The notes: generated by a model not told the origin, from the sequence alone. 45,804 bases of DNA from Methanoregulaceae archaeon UXB-2016 (GCA_004332335.1 SISS01000007.1:1-45804), one strand, 5' to 3'; shown: positions 34,282-42,908, counted from the first letter of the stretch. Numbers and translations: made by a program.

Positions 34282-35242
34282 GCGGCATACAGTACGGGCG
34301 CTCGGCCTCGAGCACGAACTCCCACTCTTCTCGACAGTCGCAGGGAAGCGCCATCGCCTCGACGAGCCGGGACCGGTTCGCCGTGAGCGAGTAGTCGCGG
34401 ATCGCGTCCACGAGCTCGTGGTCGCAGGTGCCGCAGTTGTGCGGGCCGCGGTGCCGGCCCCCGCCGAGCGGGTCGGCCGTGACGTGCCGATCGGCCTCGA
34501 GCAGGATCTTCACGACCGACCAGAGGTACGGCGGACGATATGCACGCCGCTGCCAGTACCGCTCGAGCTCGGTCCGGCGCTGGACCGTGCACGGGTTCAT
34601 CGAGATCAGGTCGGCGTGGGGGGAGACCTCGGCGATCGAGCGCTGCATGTCCTCGAGCGCCTCGGCCTCGGTCAGAAAGAGGGGTTTGTGGAGCAGGTAG
34701 GCCTTAACTCCGGCGCCGGCCGCATGGGCCTCGCGCGCCGCGTGGAGAAAGACCGCGTACGAGAAGCCCTTGTCGATCGACTTCTCGCGCACCTGGTCGT
34801 TCGTGGTCTCGAGGCCGATGGCGACATAGACGGGGCGGTCCACGGACCCGTCGTCGACGATTGCGGCGAGCGCCTCGAGCCGTTCGCGGTCGACGTACTC
34901 GGGCCGCGTCTCGGCGACCAGGGTCCGTCCGCGGAAGGTCTCGCCGATCGCATCGAGCGCGGCGGGCGGGACCTCGTTCGGGTCGAAGAGGCTCCCCGAG
35001 CTGAAGACCTTCACGAGGTCGTAGTCGCGTCCCTCATACTCCCGGCGGACCCACGCGAGCTGTGCACGAATCAGCGCTTCGGCATCTTCGATCCGGCCGT
35101 GCTGCTCGTGACTGTACGAGCACATCCGGCACCGGCGCCAGGAGCACCCGGGGGTCTTGAGGATCACGGTCAGGGTCGGAACGACCTCGTCGTCGAGACG
35201 ATCGGTTCCGGTCCAGCTGGCGAGCGGCTTCTCCTCTATCAT
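34271..35242 (-). CDS. raSEA: Archaeosine-forming radical SAM enzyme RaSEA
   Basis: 323 residues. The radical SAM cluster motif is CSWRRCRMC (C33, C38, C41), a CX4CX2C spacing typical of this family instead of CX3CX2C. EKSIDKGFSY, LLHKPLFLTE, SMNPCTVQRRTELERYW and the C-terminal Cys-rich GPHNCGTCDH...CDCREEW are hallmarks. RaSEA acts with ArcS to turn lysine-preQ0 in tRNA position 15 into archaeosine. ATG 35242 (MIEEKPLASW) is chosen over 35386, which runs into the divergent promoter. Confidence 0.87.
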   Translation of the reverse strand: MIEEKPLASWTGTDRLDDEVVPTLTVILKTPGCSWRRCRMCSYSHEQHGRIEDAEALIRAQLAWVRREYEGRDYDLVKVFSSGSLFDPNEVPPAALDAIGETFRGRTLVAETRPEYVDRERLEALAAIVDDGSVDRPVYVAIGLETTNDQVREKSIDKGFSYAVFLHAAREAHAAGAGVKAYLLHKPLFLTEAEALEDMQRSIAEVSPHADLISMNPCTVQRRTELERYWQRRAYRPPYLWSVVKILLEADRHVTADPLGGGRHRGPHNCGTCDHELVDAIRDYSLTANRSRLVEAMALPCDCREEWEFVLEAERPYCMPLTR

Positions 35243-35327
35243 GAACGTGAAGCGTTTAATACGTCCCGGGGTAATAGAAATGTTGCGTCCGCGGCCCGTC
35301 TCATACGGGTCGCCAGGAGCCGATACG
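35243..35327. promoter_or_regulatory. Divergent promoter region
   Basis: A short spacer between RaSEA and the surface-protein gene. GTTTAATAC (35254-35262) can serve as the plus-strand TATA box about 70 nt before the surface-protein ATG. The minus-strand TTTCTATTA (about 35272-35280) lies 30-38 nt before the RaSEA ATG. AGGAG precedes ATG 35328. Confidence 0.45.
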
Positions 35328-36134
35328 ATGACAAGACGACTGCTTCTCCTTCTCTGCCTCTCTTCGCTGCTGATTGCAGCCGCCACAGCCTATGTCGTGA
35401 CCATCGATACCCCGCGCACCCTCGCCGCAGGCGAACCGCTCGTCGTGAACGGCACCTCCACCCTGCCTGCCGGGTTTACGACCGACGTCATCCTCTACCG
35501 CGGCTCGGGCGAGCTCGCCCGAAAGACGATCGTGGTCCAGGAGGACCGGACCTTCTCCGCGACCTTCGAGACGAGCGGCCTCGGCAGCGGCGACTACAGG
35601 GTCGAGATCGAGCGGCAGCGCGACCCGTCGATCTACGGATCGTCCTCGACCACGACCCGGCTCGTGACGCTCGTCGACCGCTCGGGCGAGGTCACGGTCA
35701 CCTCGCCTGCGGCACAGAGCGATGCGTCGAACCTGACCGTGACCGGCACGGCCCCCGGGAAGAAGAGCAGCTCGATCGCGATCGCCGTGACGGGCCCCGG
35801 CAACTTCACCTTCGGGCCCGAGTACGTCCGGACCGACGCGTCAGGGTCGTTCTCGCTGATCGTTCCGATTGCGGGGCCCGGCGAATACCGCGTCGCCCTC
35901 TCGGACCCGAACGGCCTGATCGAGCGATACACGGTGACGGTCGGAGCCGGCACGACGGAACCGACCATAGAGCCGACCGTGACCGTGCCCCCGACGATCG
36001 GCACGACGGTCGCGACGACCGCAGTGCCGACGACGGCCGTGCCGACCGCGACGCGGGCAGGGCTCTCCCTCCTCCCGCTGGCCGGCCTCGGCCTCGCGCT
36101 GCTCGCCTTCGGGCGGTTCGCGCGGCGGCCCTGA
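35328..36134 (+). CDS. Secreted, membrane-anchored surface protein with beta-sandwich domains
   Basis: 268 residues. A signal peptide (MTRRLLLLLCLSSLLIAAATA) is followed by two beta-rich Ig-like segments (about 24-120 and 121-205), a Thr/Pro-rich linker (about 208-240, TEPTIEPTVTVPPT and similar) likely to be O-glycosylated, and a C-terminal hydrophobic helix with an Arg-rich end (AGLGLALLAFGRFARRP). The layout is common for methanogen cell-surface proteins. I do not recognise a specific ligand. It is 1 nt from the convergent homoisocitrate dehydrogenase stop. Confidence 0.8.
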   Translation: MTRRLLLLLCLSSLLIAAATAYVVTIDTPRTLAAGEPLVVNGTSTLPAGFTTDVILYRGSGELARKTIVVQEDRTFSATFETSGLGSGDYRVEIERQRDPSIYGSSSTTTRLVTLVDRSGEVTVTSPAAQSDASNLTVTGTAPGKKSSSIAIAVTGPGNFTFGPEYVRTDASGSFSLIVPIAGPGEYRVALSDPNGLIERYTVTVGAGTTEPTIEPTVTVPPTIGTTVATTAVPTTAVPTATRAGLSLLPLAGLGLALLAFGRFARRP

Positions 36135-36135
36135 G

Positions 36136-37101
36136 TCATCCCCTTTTCTCAAGAGCGGCAAGAACCGCGTCCCCGAATTCGAGGGTCGAGGCCGTCCCGC
36201 CGAGGTCGGGCGTCCGGAGCCCGCGGGCCATGACCTCCTCGATGGCGATGTTGAGCCGTTCCGCGGCCCCGGTATCGCCGAGGTGATCGAGGAGCATGGC
36301 TGCAGAGCGGAGCGCGGCCGTCGGGTTGGCGATGCCCCGGCCCGCGATGTCGGGTGCGGAGCCGTGGACCGGCTCGAAGAGCGTGTGCCGTTCCCCGAGG
36401 TTCGCGCTCGGCAGGAGGCCGAGGCCGCCCACGTGGAAGGCGGCCACGTCCGAGAGGATGTCGCCGAACATGTTCTCGACCAGGATTACGTCGTAGCGGC
36501 CGGGCCGGCGCAGGACGTCGAGGCAGAGCGCGTCGATGAACGCGTCGTCTACCGGGACGCCCTCGGCGGCCGCGACCCCGCGGGCGATCCCGAGGAAGAA
36601 GCGGTCGGCCGCGAGCACGTTCGCCTTGTGGCCGATCGTGAGGTGTCGGCGCCCGGCCGCGAGGCGGCAGGCCAGGCGGGCGATCCTCTCGGTCGCGGCC
36701 CGCGTGATCACCCGCTCGGTGCAGGCCCGATCGGCCTCGATCCGCTCGCGCCCGGCGTAGAGGCCCTCGGAGTTCTCGCGCACGACGACGAGGTCCGCGC
36801 CCCCGCCGAGGACGGGGCGGATGTTCGCATAGAGGCCGAGCGCCCGGCGGAGAGCGAGGACGACGCTCGGGTACTCGCCGTTCGGGGCCGACGAGACCGC
36901 GCCGAAGAGGACTGCGTCCGAGGACCGGAGGACCTCGAGGTCGGCCTCGTCGAGCGCAGTCCCGGTCCGGCGCCAGCGCTCAAGCCCGAGCTCGACCGGG
37001 AGCTGCTCCCACTCGGGCCTGAGGACCTGCAGGGCCGCTGCGGCCACGGGGACGACCTCGCGGCCGATCCCGTCGCCCTCGACGACCGCGATCCGGGTCA
37101 T
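36136..37101 (-). CDS. aksF: Homoisocitrate/isopropylmalate-type dehydrogenase (AksF)
   Basis: 321-residue beta-decarboxylating dehydrogenase. [11 protein letters not shown] at the N terminus, [30 protein letters not shown] with the metal-binding Asp, and the NAD-site [19 protein letters not shown] are all present. The family covers isopropylmalate, isocitrate and homoisocitrate. The adjacent homocitrate synthase and YLRT-type homoaconitase point to homoisocitrate oxidation to 2-oxoadipate and its longer homologues up to 2-oxosuberate. ATG 37101 overlaps the upstream stop (ATGA). It is the last gene of the nine-gene operon. Confidence 0.88.
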   Translation of the reverse strand: MTRIAVVEGDGIGREVVPVAAAALQVLRPEWEQLPVELGLERWRRTGTALDEADLEVLRSSDAVLFGAVSSAPNGEYPSVVLALRRALGLYANIRPVLGGGADLVVVRENSEGLYAGRERIEADRACTERVITRAATERIARLACRLAAGRRHLTIGHKANVLAADRFFLGIARGVAAAEGVPVDDAFIDALCLDVLRRPGRYDVILVENMFGDILSDVAAFHVGGLGLLPSANLGERHTLFEPVHGSAPDIAGRGIANPTAALRSAAMLLDHLGDTGAAERLNIAIEEVMARGLRTPDLGGTASTLEFGDAVLAALEKRG

Positions 37102-37895
37102 GCCCGGTCCCTCCAGGCGACAGCGAGGGCGCGGAGCGCGTCCAGGATCGTGAGCGGCGACGCCCCCCAGTGGACGACGACCCCGAAGCGGCCGTTGATC
37201 GTCTGCAGCCCGGTCCGCTCGGCCCGGCAGCACCGGACGACGAACGGCTCGGCCTCGACCGCGCCGCAGGGGCAGGTCTCGACCAGCTCCGGCTCTGCGC
37301 CGTATGCCTCGCGCAGGAGCTCGCGCCCGGTCTGGCAGCACGCGACCCGTTCGCCCCCGGCCGGCCCGTCGCGGTCGAGCGAGCGGGCGAGGCCGGCGGC
37401 ACGGCATGGATAGACTCCGGCGCCGAGGTCCCGGATGTCGCGGATATGGTGCTCGAAGACGAGCCCGAGCTCGCCGGTGAGGCCGGCCGCCTCGAGCCCG
37501 GCGCAGGCGGCGGCCAGGCTCGGGCGCGGAGGCTCGATATCGTGGACGTGGATCGTCACGAGGGGCTCGTCCTCAGGGTCGAGCACGAACGTCACGTGCT
37601 CGTCATGGCCGAAGAAGACCGTGCAGGGCCGGCCGTACCCCCGGGCGAGCCGGACGAGGCCGGAGCGGTCGGCGAGCCCGACGCGCTCGGGGTGGACGGC
37701 GACCTCGCCGGCCGTAAGGAGGAGACGTTCGCTCCGGAGGGGACGCATCAGCCCGGCCGCGTCCGGGTCGGGCTCGACCTCGAGGAGGTCGTAGGAGTCG
37801 CCCGACGGCCGGAGCAGGTAGCGGGTCAGGAAGTAGACCCGGTCTCCGCACGGCCGGGAGGCTGCGATCCCGACGGACTTGCACTCGGGGATCAC
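37098..37895 (-). CDS. Cys/His-rich protein of unknown function in the coenzyme B operon
   Basis: 265 residues, start GTG 37895 overlapping the upstream stop (GTGA). I do not recognise the family. There is no membrane segment or signal. The first half is a mixed alpha/beta region with IHVHDIEPPRPSL and FEHHIRDIRDLGAG. The second half has clustered cysteines: YPC, VACCQTG, ETCPCG and VRCCRAE. These could bind metal or an Fe-S cluster, or form persulfides. Both neighbours are coenzyme B chain-elongation genes and both junctions overlap, so a role in the same pathway is likely. The reaction is unknown. Confidence 0.8.
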   Translation of the reverse strand: MIPECKSVGIAASRPCGDRVYFLTRYLLRPSGDSYDLLEVEPDPDAAGLMRPLRSERLLLTAGEVAVHPERVGLADRSGLVRLARGYGRPCTVFFGHDEHVTFVLDPEDEPLVTIHVHDIEPPRPSLAAACAGLEAAGLTGELGLVFEHHIRDIRDLGAGVYPCRAAGLARSLDRDGPAGGERVACCQTGRELLREAYGAEPELVETCPCGAVEAEPFVVRCCRAERTGLQTINGRFGVVVHWGASPLTILDALRALAVAWRDRA

Positions 37896-38365
37896 GCCTG
37901 GCTCCGCAGGAGCTCGACGAGGCCGCCCGCCTTGAGGATCGCCTGCATCCGGGGGGAGAGCGGCCGGCAGGAGATCGGCGCGCGCGTCCCGGCCCGGACG
38001 GTCCCGAGGGCCAGGTCGAGCTCGACCGGCTCTCCCTCGTCGCACGCGAGCTCGGCCTCGGCGATCGGAAGGCCGAGGTTGATCGCGTTCCGGAAGAAGA
38101 TCCGGGCGAAGGACGGGGCCACGATGGCCACCACCCCGGCGTCGCGGAGGGCGCGGGCGGCCTGCTCGCGCGAGGAGCCGCAGCCGAAGTTCGGGCCTGC
38201 GACCAGGACCGCCCCGGCCAGGCGGCCCGCGAGCCTCGGGTCCAGGTCCTCGAAGGCGTGGGCGGCCCAGATCGAGGGGTCCTTGGTCCGGAGGTACCGG
38301 CCCGCGATGATCTGGTCCGTGTCGACATCGGCCGGAAGCAGGACCGCCTGTCCCTCCAGCCTCAT
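37892..38365 (-). CDS. aksE: Homoaconitase small subunit (AksE/HacB)
   Basis: 157-residue LeuD-like swivelling domain. DVDTDQIIAGRYL (13-25) and GPNFGCGSSREQAARAL are family motifs. The specificity loop reads YLRT (24-27), the motif reported for methanogen homoaconitase, where isopropylmalate isomerases have YLVY-like residues. It forms the two-subunit hydro-lyase with AksD. ATG 38365 overlaps the aksD stop (ATGA). Confidence 0.88.
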   Translation of the reverse strand: MRLEGQAVLLPADVDTDQIIAGRYLRTKDPSIWAAHAFEDLDPRLAGRLAGAVLVAGPNFGCGSSREQAARALRDAGVVAIVAPSFARIFFRNAINLGLPIAEAELACDEGEPVELDLALGTVRAGTRAPISCRPLSPRMQAILKAGGLVELLRSQA

Positions 38366-39573
38366 GGCAGCGCCTCCGGCGAGGCGATCGCGCCGGCGAT
38401 CGCGGTCGCGGCGGCAGTCGCGACCGAGCCGAGGTAGATCTCGCCGCCGACGCCCATCCGGTTCCGGAAGTTCCGGTTCGCGGTCGAGAGGCAGACCTCG
38501 CCCTCGCCGATGACGCCGAGGTGCGTGCCGAGGCACGGGCCGCAGCCCGGCGGGCCGATCGTGCACCCGGCCTCGACGAGGGTCGTCAGCACGCCGGTCC
38601 GGATCGCCTCGAGGAGCGTGCGCCGCGATGCCGGGACCACGATCGTCCGGACGCGGACCTTCCTCCCCTTCAGGAGGGAGGCGAGCCGTTCGAGGTCCTC
38701 GTTCCGCCCGTTCGTGCAGGTCCCGACGAAGACCTGGTCGACCGGCGTCGCCTCGAGGGACGCAACCGGGCGGACCGTGTCGACGCGATCGGGGATCGCG
38801 ACGACCGGCTCGATGGCGCCGAGGTCGATCCGGAGTTCGGCCGCGTAGCTCCCCTCCTCGGGGCGCTGGATGTCGGCCTCGCGCCCGAACCCGGCGAGGT
38901 AGTGGCGTGTCGTCTTGTCCGCGTAGAAGAGGCCGGTCTTCGCGCCGGCCTCGATCGCGAGGTTCGAGCAGGTCAGGCGGCCGGCCATCGAGAGGGATGC
39001 GGCCCCCTCGCCCGTGAACTCGAGCGCGCTGTAGGTGGCGCCGTCCATGCCGAGCCGGGCGACGTAGCTGAGCGCGAGGTCCTTGGCCTCGGCCGCGCCC
39101 TCGAGACGGCCCGAGAGCTCGAGCCGGATCGTCTCGGGCACGCGGAGCCAGGTCTCGCCCGTCGCCCAGATCGCGGCCATGTCCGTCGCCCCCACACCGG
39201 TCGCGAACGCGCCGAACGCGCCGAGCGTGCAGGTGTGCGAGTCGGCGCCGATCACGATCTCGCCCGGGAGGACCGTCCCCTCGCCCATCACCTGGTGGCA
39301 GATCCCCTCCCCCACGTCAGTGAAGTGGAGTCCGTGCTCGGTTGCGAACTGGCGGAGCTCGGCCTGGAGATCGGCGGTCGTGGAGGTGTTCGCGGGCACG
39401 ATGTGGTCGAAGAGGATCGAGAGGCGCTCGGGGGCCGCGAGGGGCCGCCCGATCGAGCGGAAGGTCCCGAGGGTGAGCACGCCCGTCCCGTCGTGGACGT
39501 AGGCCCGGTCGACCTGCCGGTCAACGCAGGTCCCGGCCGGAGCGCCGAGGATCCGTTCGGAGAGCGTCGCCAT
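38362..39573 (-). CDS. aksD: Homoaconitase large subunit (AksD/HacA)
   Basis: 403-residue aconitase-family large subunit with the three [4Fe-4S] cysteines C286 (GTCTNGR), C344 and C347 (GCGPCLG). FDHIVPAN, GADSHTCTLGAFGAFATGVGATD and STANRNFRNRMG are family motifs. It catalyses dehydration/hydration of homocitrate and its longer homologues, with AksE. ATG 39573 overlaps the homocitrate synthase stop (ATGA). Confidence 0.9.
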   Translation of the reverse strand: MATLSERILGAPAGTCVDRQVDRAYVHDGTGVLTLGTFRSIGRPLAAPERLSILFDHIVPANTSTTADLQAELRQFATEHGLHFTDVGEGICHQVMGEGTVLPGEIVIGADSHTCTLGAFGAFATGVGATDMAAIWATGETWLRVPETIRLELSGRLEGAAEAKDLALSYVARLGMDGATYSALEFTGEGAASLSMAGRLTCSNLAIEAGAKTGLFYADKTTRHYLAGFGREADIQRPEEGSYAAELRIDLGAIEPVVAIPDRVDTVRPVASLEATPVDQVFVGTCTNGRNEDLERLASLLKGRKVRVRTIVVPASRRTLLEAIRTGVLTTLVEAGCTIGPPGCGPCLGTHLGVIGEGEVCLSTANRNFRNRMGVGGEIYLGSVATAAATAIAGAIASPEALP

Positions 39574-40694
39574 CAGGTCCCCCGGACCTGCCGGATCAGC
39601 TCGACGAGCACCTCGGGGGTCACGCTGCACTTCTGCTCGCTCCGTTCCTTGACGAGGTGAAGCACGTGCCGGATCTGGTCGGCGTCGAGCGAGAACCCGA
39701 GCGAGCAGACGACGTGCTCGAGGGCCTTCCGCCCCGTGTGCTTGCCCAGGACGAAGTGGCGCTCGGCCCCGACCGTGCCCGGGTGGACGTACTCGTAGCA
39801 GTCGGGGTCCTTGATCATGGCCGCGATGTGGATCCCGCTCTCGTGGGCGAACGCGTGCTCGCCCACGATCGGGTGGGTCTTGCCGACCGGGATCCCCGAA
39901 CAGGCCGCGACGAGCGCCGAGAGCTCGGGCAGGAGCGTGAGGTCGTAGCGGTCCACGCCCCCCTTCAACCGGAGGGCGACGAGCACCTCCTCGAGGCGGG
40001 CGTTCCCGGCCCGCTCGCCGATCCCGTTGACGGTCGTGTGGAGCTGGAATGCGCCGGCCTGGGCCGCGGCGATCGTGTTCGCGGTCGCCATGCCCATGTC
40101 GTTGTGGCAGTGGGCGCAGAGCGGCACGAGGCTGGCCTCGACGAGACGAGCCATGATCCCGTGCATCTCGAGCGGGGTCAGGCAGCCGACCGTGTCCGCA
40201 TACGAGACGAGGGCCGCCCCGTGCTCGCCGCCGGCGCGGTACATCTCTTCGAGGAAGGCCGGGTCCGTCCGCGAGGCGTCCTCGGCCGCGAACCGGACCG
40301 CAAGGCCGTGGTCCCGGGCGTAGTCGACGACGCCGAGGGCCTCGTTCAGCACGTCCTCGCGGGGGCGGCCGTACTTGTGGAGGATGTGCAGGTCCGAGGT
40401 CGCAAAGAAGATGCTGACCATGTCCACGTCGGTCTCGAGCGCGGCGTCCACGTCGGCCTGCTTCGCGCGGGCCAGGCAGCAGATGCGGGCGTCGAGCCCG
40501 AGGGAGGTCACGGCCCTGACGCAGGCCTTCTCGTAGGTGGAGACGGCGGGAAACCCCGCCTCGATCACCTCGATTCCGATCCGGTCGAGGAGGGCCGCGA
40601 TCGCCGCCTTCTCCTCGCAGGTGAACGAGACGCCAGGGGTCTGTTCGCCGTCCCTGAGCGTCACGTCGCAGATCTCAACAGTCCACGGTTCCAT
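39573..40694 (-). CDS. aksA: Homocitrate synthase family protein (AksA)
   Basis: About 373 residues of the LeuA/homocitrate synthase TIM-barrel family. DVTLRDGEQTPGVSF at the N terminus binds metal and 2-oxoacid, HCHNDMGMATANTIAAA carries the metal ligands, and NGIGERAGNARLEEV and HESGIHIAAMI follow. The C-terminal regulatory domain of LeuA is absent, as in AksA. It condenses acetyl-CoA with 2-oxoglutarate and the longer 2-oxoacids. ATG 40694 has GGAG upstream; ATG 40706 is an alternative. Its start overlaps the upstream ThDP-enzyme gene by 20 nt. Confidence 0.9.
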   Translation of the reverse strand: MEPWTVEICDVTLRDGEQTPGVSFTCEEKAAIAALLDRIGIEVIEAGFPAVSTYEKACVRAVTSLGLDARICCLARAKQADVDAALETDVDMVSIFFATSDLHILHKYGRPREDVLNEALGVVDYARDHGLAVRFAAEDASRTDPAFLEEMYRAGGEHGAALVSYADTVGCLTPLEMHGIMARLVEASLVPLCAHCHNDMGMATANTIAAAQAGAFQLHTTVNGIGERAGNARLEEVLVALRLKGGVDRYDLTLLPELSALVAACSGIPVGKTHPIVGEHAFAHESGIHIAAMIKDPDCYEYVHPGTVGAERHFVLGKHTGRKALEHVVCSLGFSLDADQIRHVLHLVKERSEQKCSVTPEVLVELIRQVRGT

Positions 40695-41943
40695 AACGGG
40701 CTCCATCGGGGCACCGGCCCCGGATGATCACGGTCGTCGGTCGTTCGGGGGGGAGGAGCGCCGCGGCCAGGGCGGCCCGGTCGTCGGCGTCGATCAGGGC
40801 CGGGCATGCCCAGTCGAGGAAAGGGGCGACGTCGACGGCCTCCTGCCGGCCGGTCATGGCCAGGCACCGGTTCTGCAGCACGACCGTGAGCAGGGGGGCA
40901 CCCGAAGCATAGGCCTCGATCAGGGCGTTGATGCCCGAGTGGAGCAGGGCGTAGTCCCCGGTGAGGGCGATCTTCGTGCTCGTCGCGGCCACCCCGATCG
41001 AGGAGCCGAGGCCGTACCCGGCCAGGCCGTGTGCATAGGGCGGGGCGAGCGCGAAGAGCGCGCAGCCCGTGTCGCAGACCGGGACGAGGCCCCGCTCCTT
41101 CAGGAGTGCGATCGCCGGGCCGAACGGGCAGCCCGGGCAGAGGGTGCTCCGGCGTCCGCGTCCGCGGTAGGTCTCGGGCTCACCGGCGTCGGGGGGCGGC
41201 CGGAGCTGCTGATGCTCCCGGACGAAGGGCCGGCCGAGCTCCCGGATGGGGGTCGGGCCGATCCCCGAGGGGGGAGGGTAGACCGTGCTGATCCGGCTGC
41301 CGCCGCCGGCCGCCCCGACTCCGACCTCGCCCGCCCCCGGGCGGTTCAGCCGGGACCCGGTCGACCAGGAGAAGAGGGCCCGCGTCCCCCGGCGGGCCCG
41401 CTGGTGCTGCCCGCGGTGGGTGAGTCCCTCGCCGGCCTGGGAGGGGGCGCGGGACTCTCGCGGGAGGAGATCGCCCCGTACCGCTCCCTCGAAGAGGGGC
41501 GGTGTCAGGCGGAGCAGGACGATCCGGGAGTTCGCCTCCGAGAGGCGGAACGCCTGTTCGACGCTCTCGAGCGCGTTCTCGGGGCCGGGCTCGATCACGG
41601 GGACCTCGGCCAGCTCGCCGTAGTAGCGCGAGTCCTGAGCGTTCTCGGACCAGCGGGCCTCGAGGTCGTCGCCGACCACGATCACGACCCCGGCCGAGAG
41701 TCCCTGCGTGGTCGCCTGGACGAGCGGGTCGGCGCAGGCGTTCAGGCCGACGTGCTTGCAGACCAGGCCCGCCCGACGGCCCATGAGCGAGTGGCCGAGG
41801 CAGTGCTCGAGCCCGACCTTCTCATTGACGGGAAGGAGGGCTCCAGCGGCCGCTCCGAGCTCGGTGACCGGATAGCCCGGGACCGCGTACCAGTGGTCGG
41901 CAGCCCGCCGGAGGGCCTCGCCGAGCCGTGCCGCCGCTGTCAC
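40675..41943 (-). CDS. IorA-like thiamine-diphosphate enzyme lacking the ferredoxin domain
   Basis: 422 residues, start GTG 41943 (GTGA overlap). The Pyr-type domain (about 1-155) carries VNEKVGLE (39-46), CKHVGLNACADPL (62-74) and WSENAQDSRYYGELAEVP, as in indolepyruvate:ferredoxin oxidoreductase alpha. A ~110-residue Pro/Gly/Arg-rich linker follows. The PP-type domain starts at TLCPGCPFG (267-275) and has GDYALLHSG (329-337) and NRCLAMTG. The C-terminal 2x[4Fe-4S] domain of IorA is absent, so electron transfer to ferredoxin is unlikely and simple 2-oxoacid decarboxylation is plausible. Next to aksA-aksDE-aksF, 2-oxosuberate is the obvious candidate substrate; this is inference. Confidence 0.82.
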   Translation of the reverse strand: MTAAARLGEALRRAADHWYAVPGYPVTELGAAAGALLPVNEKVGLEHCLGHSLMGRRAGLVCKHVGLNACADPLVQATTQGLSAGVVIVVGDDLEARWSENAQDSRYYGELAEVPVIEPGPENALESVEQAFRLSEANSRIVLLRLTPPLFEGAVRGDLLPRESRAPSQAGEGLTHRGQHQRARRGTRALFSWSTGSRLNRPGAGEVGVGAAGGGSRISTVYPPPSGIGPTPIRELGRPFVREHQQLRPPPDAGEPETYRGRGRRSTLCPGCPFGPAIALLKERGLVPVCDTGCALFALAPPYAHGLAGYGLGSSIGVAATSTKIALTGDYALLHSGINALIEAYASGAPLLTVVLQNRCLAMTGRQEAVDVAPFLDWACPALIDADDRAALAAALLPPERPTTVIIRGRCPDGARYGTVDC

Positions 41944-42908
41944 AGGTCCCTCCAGGGGGCGAGGTCGCAGCCCGTGCAGGCCGCGCACATGGTCAGGGCC
42001 TCTCCGCCGTCGAGGCCGGCCTCCCCGAGTCTTGTCCGCAGGTGGCGTGCGGCGCGATCGAGGAGCGCGGAGTCCGGGCGGGCGTACTCGCCGCAGCCGG
42101 CGACCGGGTTCAGGGGCCGGAGCACGGGCACCACCCCCATTCCCACGAGCCGGTCGATGCAGGCCTCGAGTTCGCGCCCAGTCTCGCCGAGCCCGACGAT
42201 CACGTTCGAGAAGACATGCCCCCGCCCGAAGAGCGGGACCGAGGCGGCGAGCGCCTCGAGGACCCGGTCGAACGGGAGGTCGGGGCAGTGAGCGGCGAAG
42301 ATGGCGGGGGTCGCGGCCTCGAGGTTGAACTTCACCTCGGCCACGCCGAGCTCATGCAGCCGCTGCGGCGTCTCCGGAGTCGGGAAGATCGAGACTCCGA
42401 TCGGGAGACCGAAGTCCCGGAGCGCCCGCACGACCCGGCAGACGTACTCCTCCTCCTCCTCGATCGACTCGGCCACGCCGCTGGTCAGGGCGATGGCATC
42501 GACCCGATCGCGGACCCCGTCGACGAGCGCGACGCACTCCTCGACCGATTTGCGTCGCCCCTCCTGGAGCGGCACCGGGCAGTAGCGGCAGCGGTACCGG
42601 CACGACTCCGAGACCGTGATGAAGGCCTGGCGCGGGCAGTGCAGTCCGACCGGTTCGATCCGTCCCTCGAGCTCCAGCTCTCCGCAGCGCAGCCGTGCCG
42701 CGCCGTCGGGACGGGGTATGAGTGTGGCCCTGCCGCCCTCGGCGATCGCCAGGCGGACGCGCCTTCCGTCGACGGAGAAGAAGACGGCCCCGCTCCCCCC
42801 GGCGCCCGGGCCGGCCGTCGAGGTGGCGACGGCGTAGTCGGGAAGTGTCCCCTCGATCCGGCACCCGCCCGCGGCGAGGACCGCCTCCTTCAGCTCAGTC
42901 CATCCCAT
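41940..42908 (-). CDS. Radical SAM enzyme in the coenzyme B operon
   Basis: 322 residues. An N-terminal ~90-residue beta-rich domain is followed by the radical SAM motif CRYRCRYC (C103, C107, C110). The barrel includes ALTSGVAES, EVKFNLEAATP, VFSNVIVGLGETG and LRPLNPVAGCGEY. The C terminus has CAACTGC (C308, C311, C314), which could hold a second cluster. The exact reaction is unknown. A second cluster and biotin-synthase-like barrel sequence would suit sulfur insertion or an oxidative rearrangement. It overlaps marker-11 by 19 nt and the ThDP gene by 4 nt. Confidence 0.82.
   Translation of the reverse strand: MGWTELKEAVLAAGGCRIEGTLPDYAVATSTAGPGAGGSGAVFFSVDGRRVRLAIAEGGRATLIPRPDGAARLRCGELELEGRIEPVGLHCPRQAFITVSESCRYRCRYCPVPLQEGRRKSVEECVALVDGVRDRVDAIALTSGVAESIEEEEEYVCRVVRALRDFGLPIGVSIFPTPETPQRLHELGVAEVKFNLEAATPAIFAAHCPDLPFDRVLEALAASVPLFGRGHVFSNVIVGLGETGRELEACIDRLVGMGVVPVLRPLNPVAGCGEYARPDSALLDRAARHLRTRLGEAGLDGGEALTMCAACTGCDLAPWRDL

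Noticed and set aside
34418-36286. 622-codon plus-strand frame across RaSEA and the surface protein
   Set aside because: It crosses two supported genes, one in another frame, and shows no domain.
40500-41900. Frameshift or pseudogene in the ThDP enzyme because of its strange middle
   Set aside because: The frame is continuous with intact motifs on both sides and overlapping junctions; the low-complexity middle reads as a linker.
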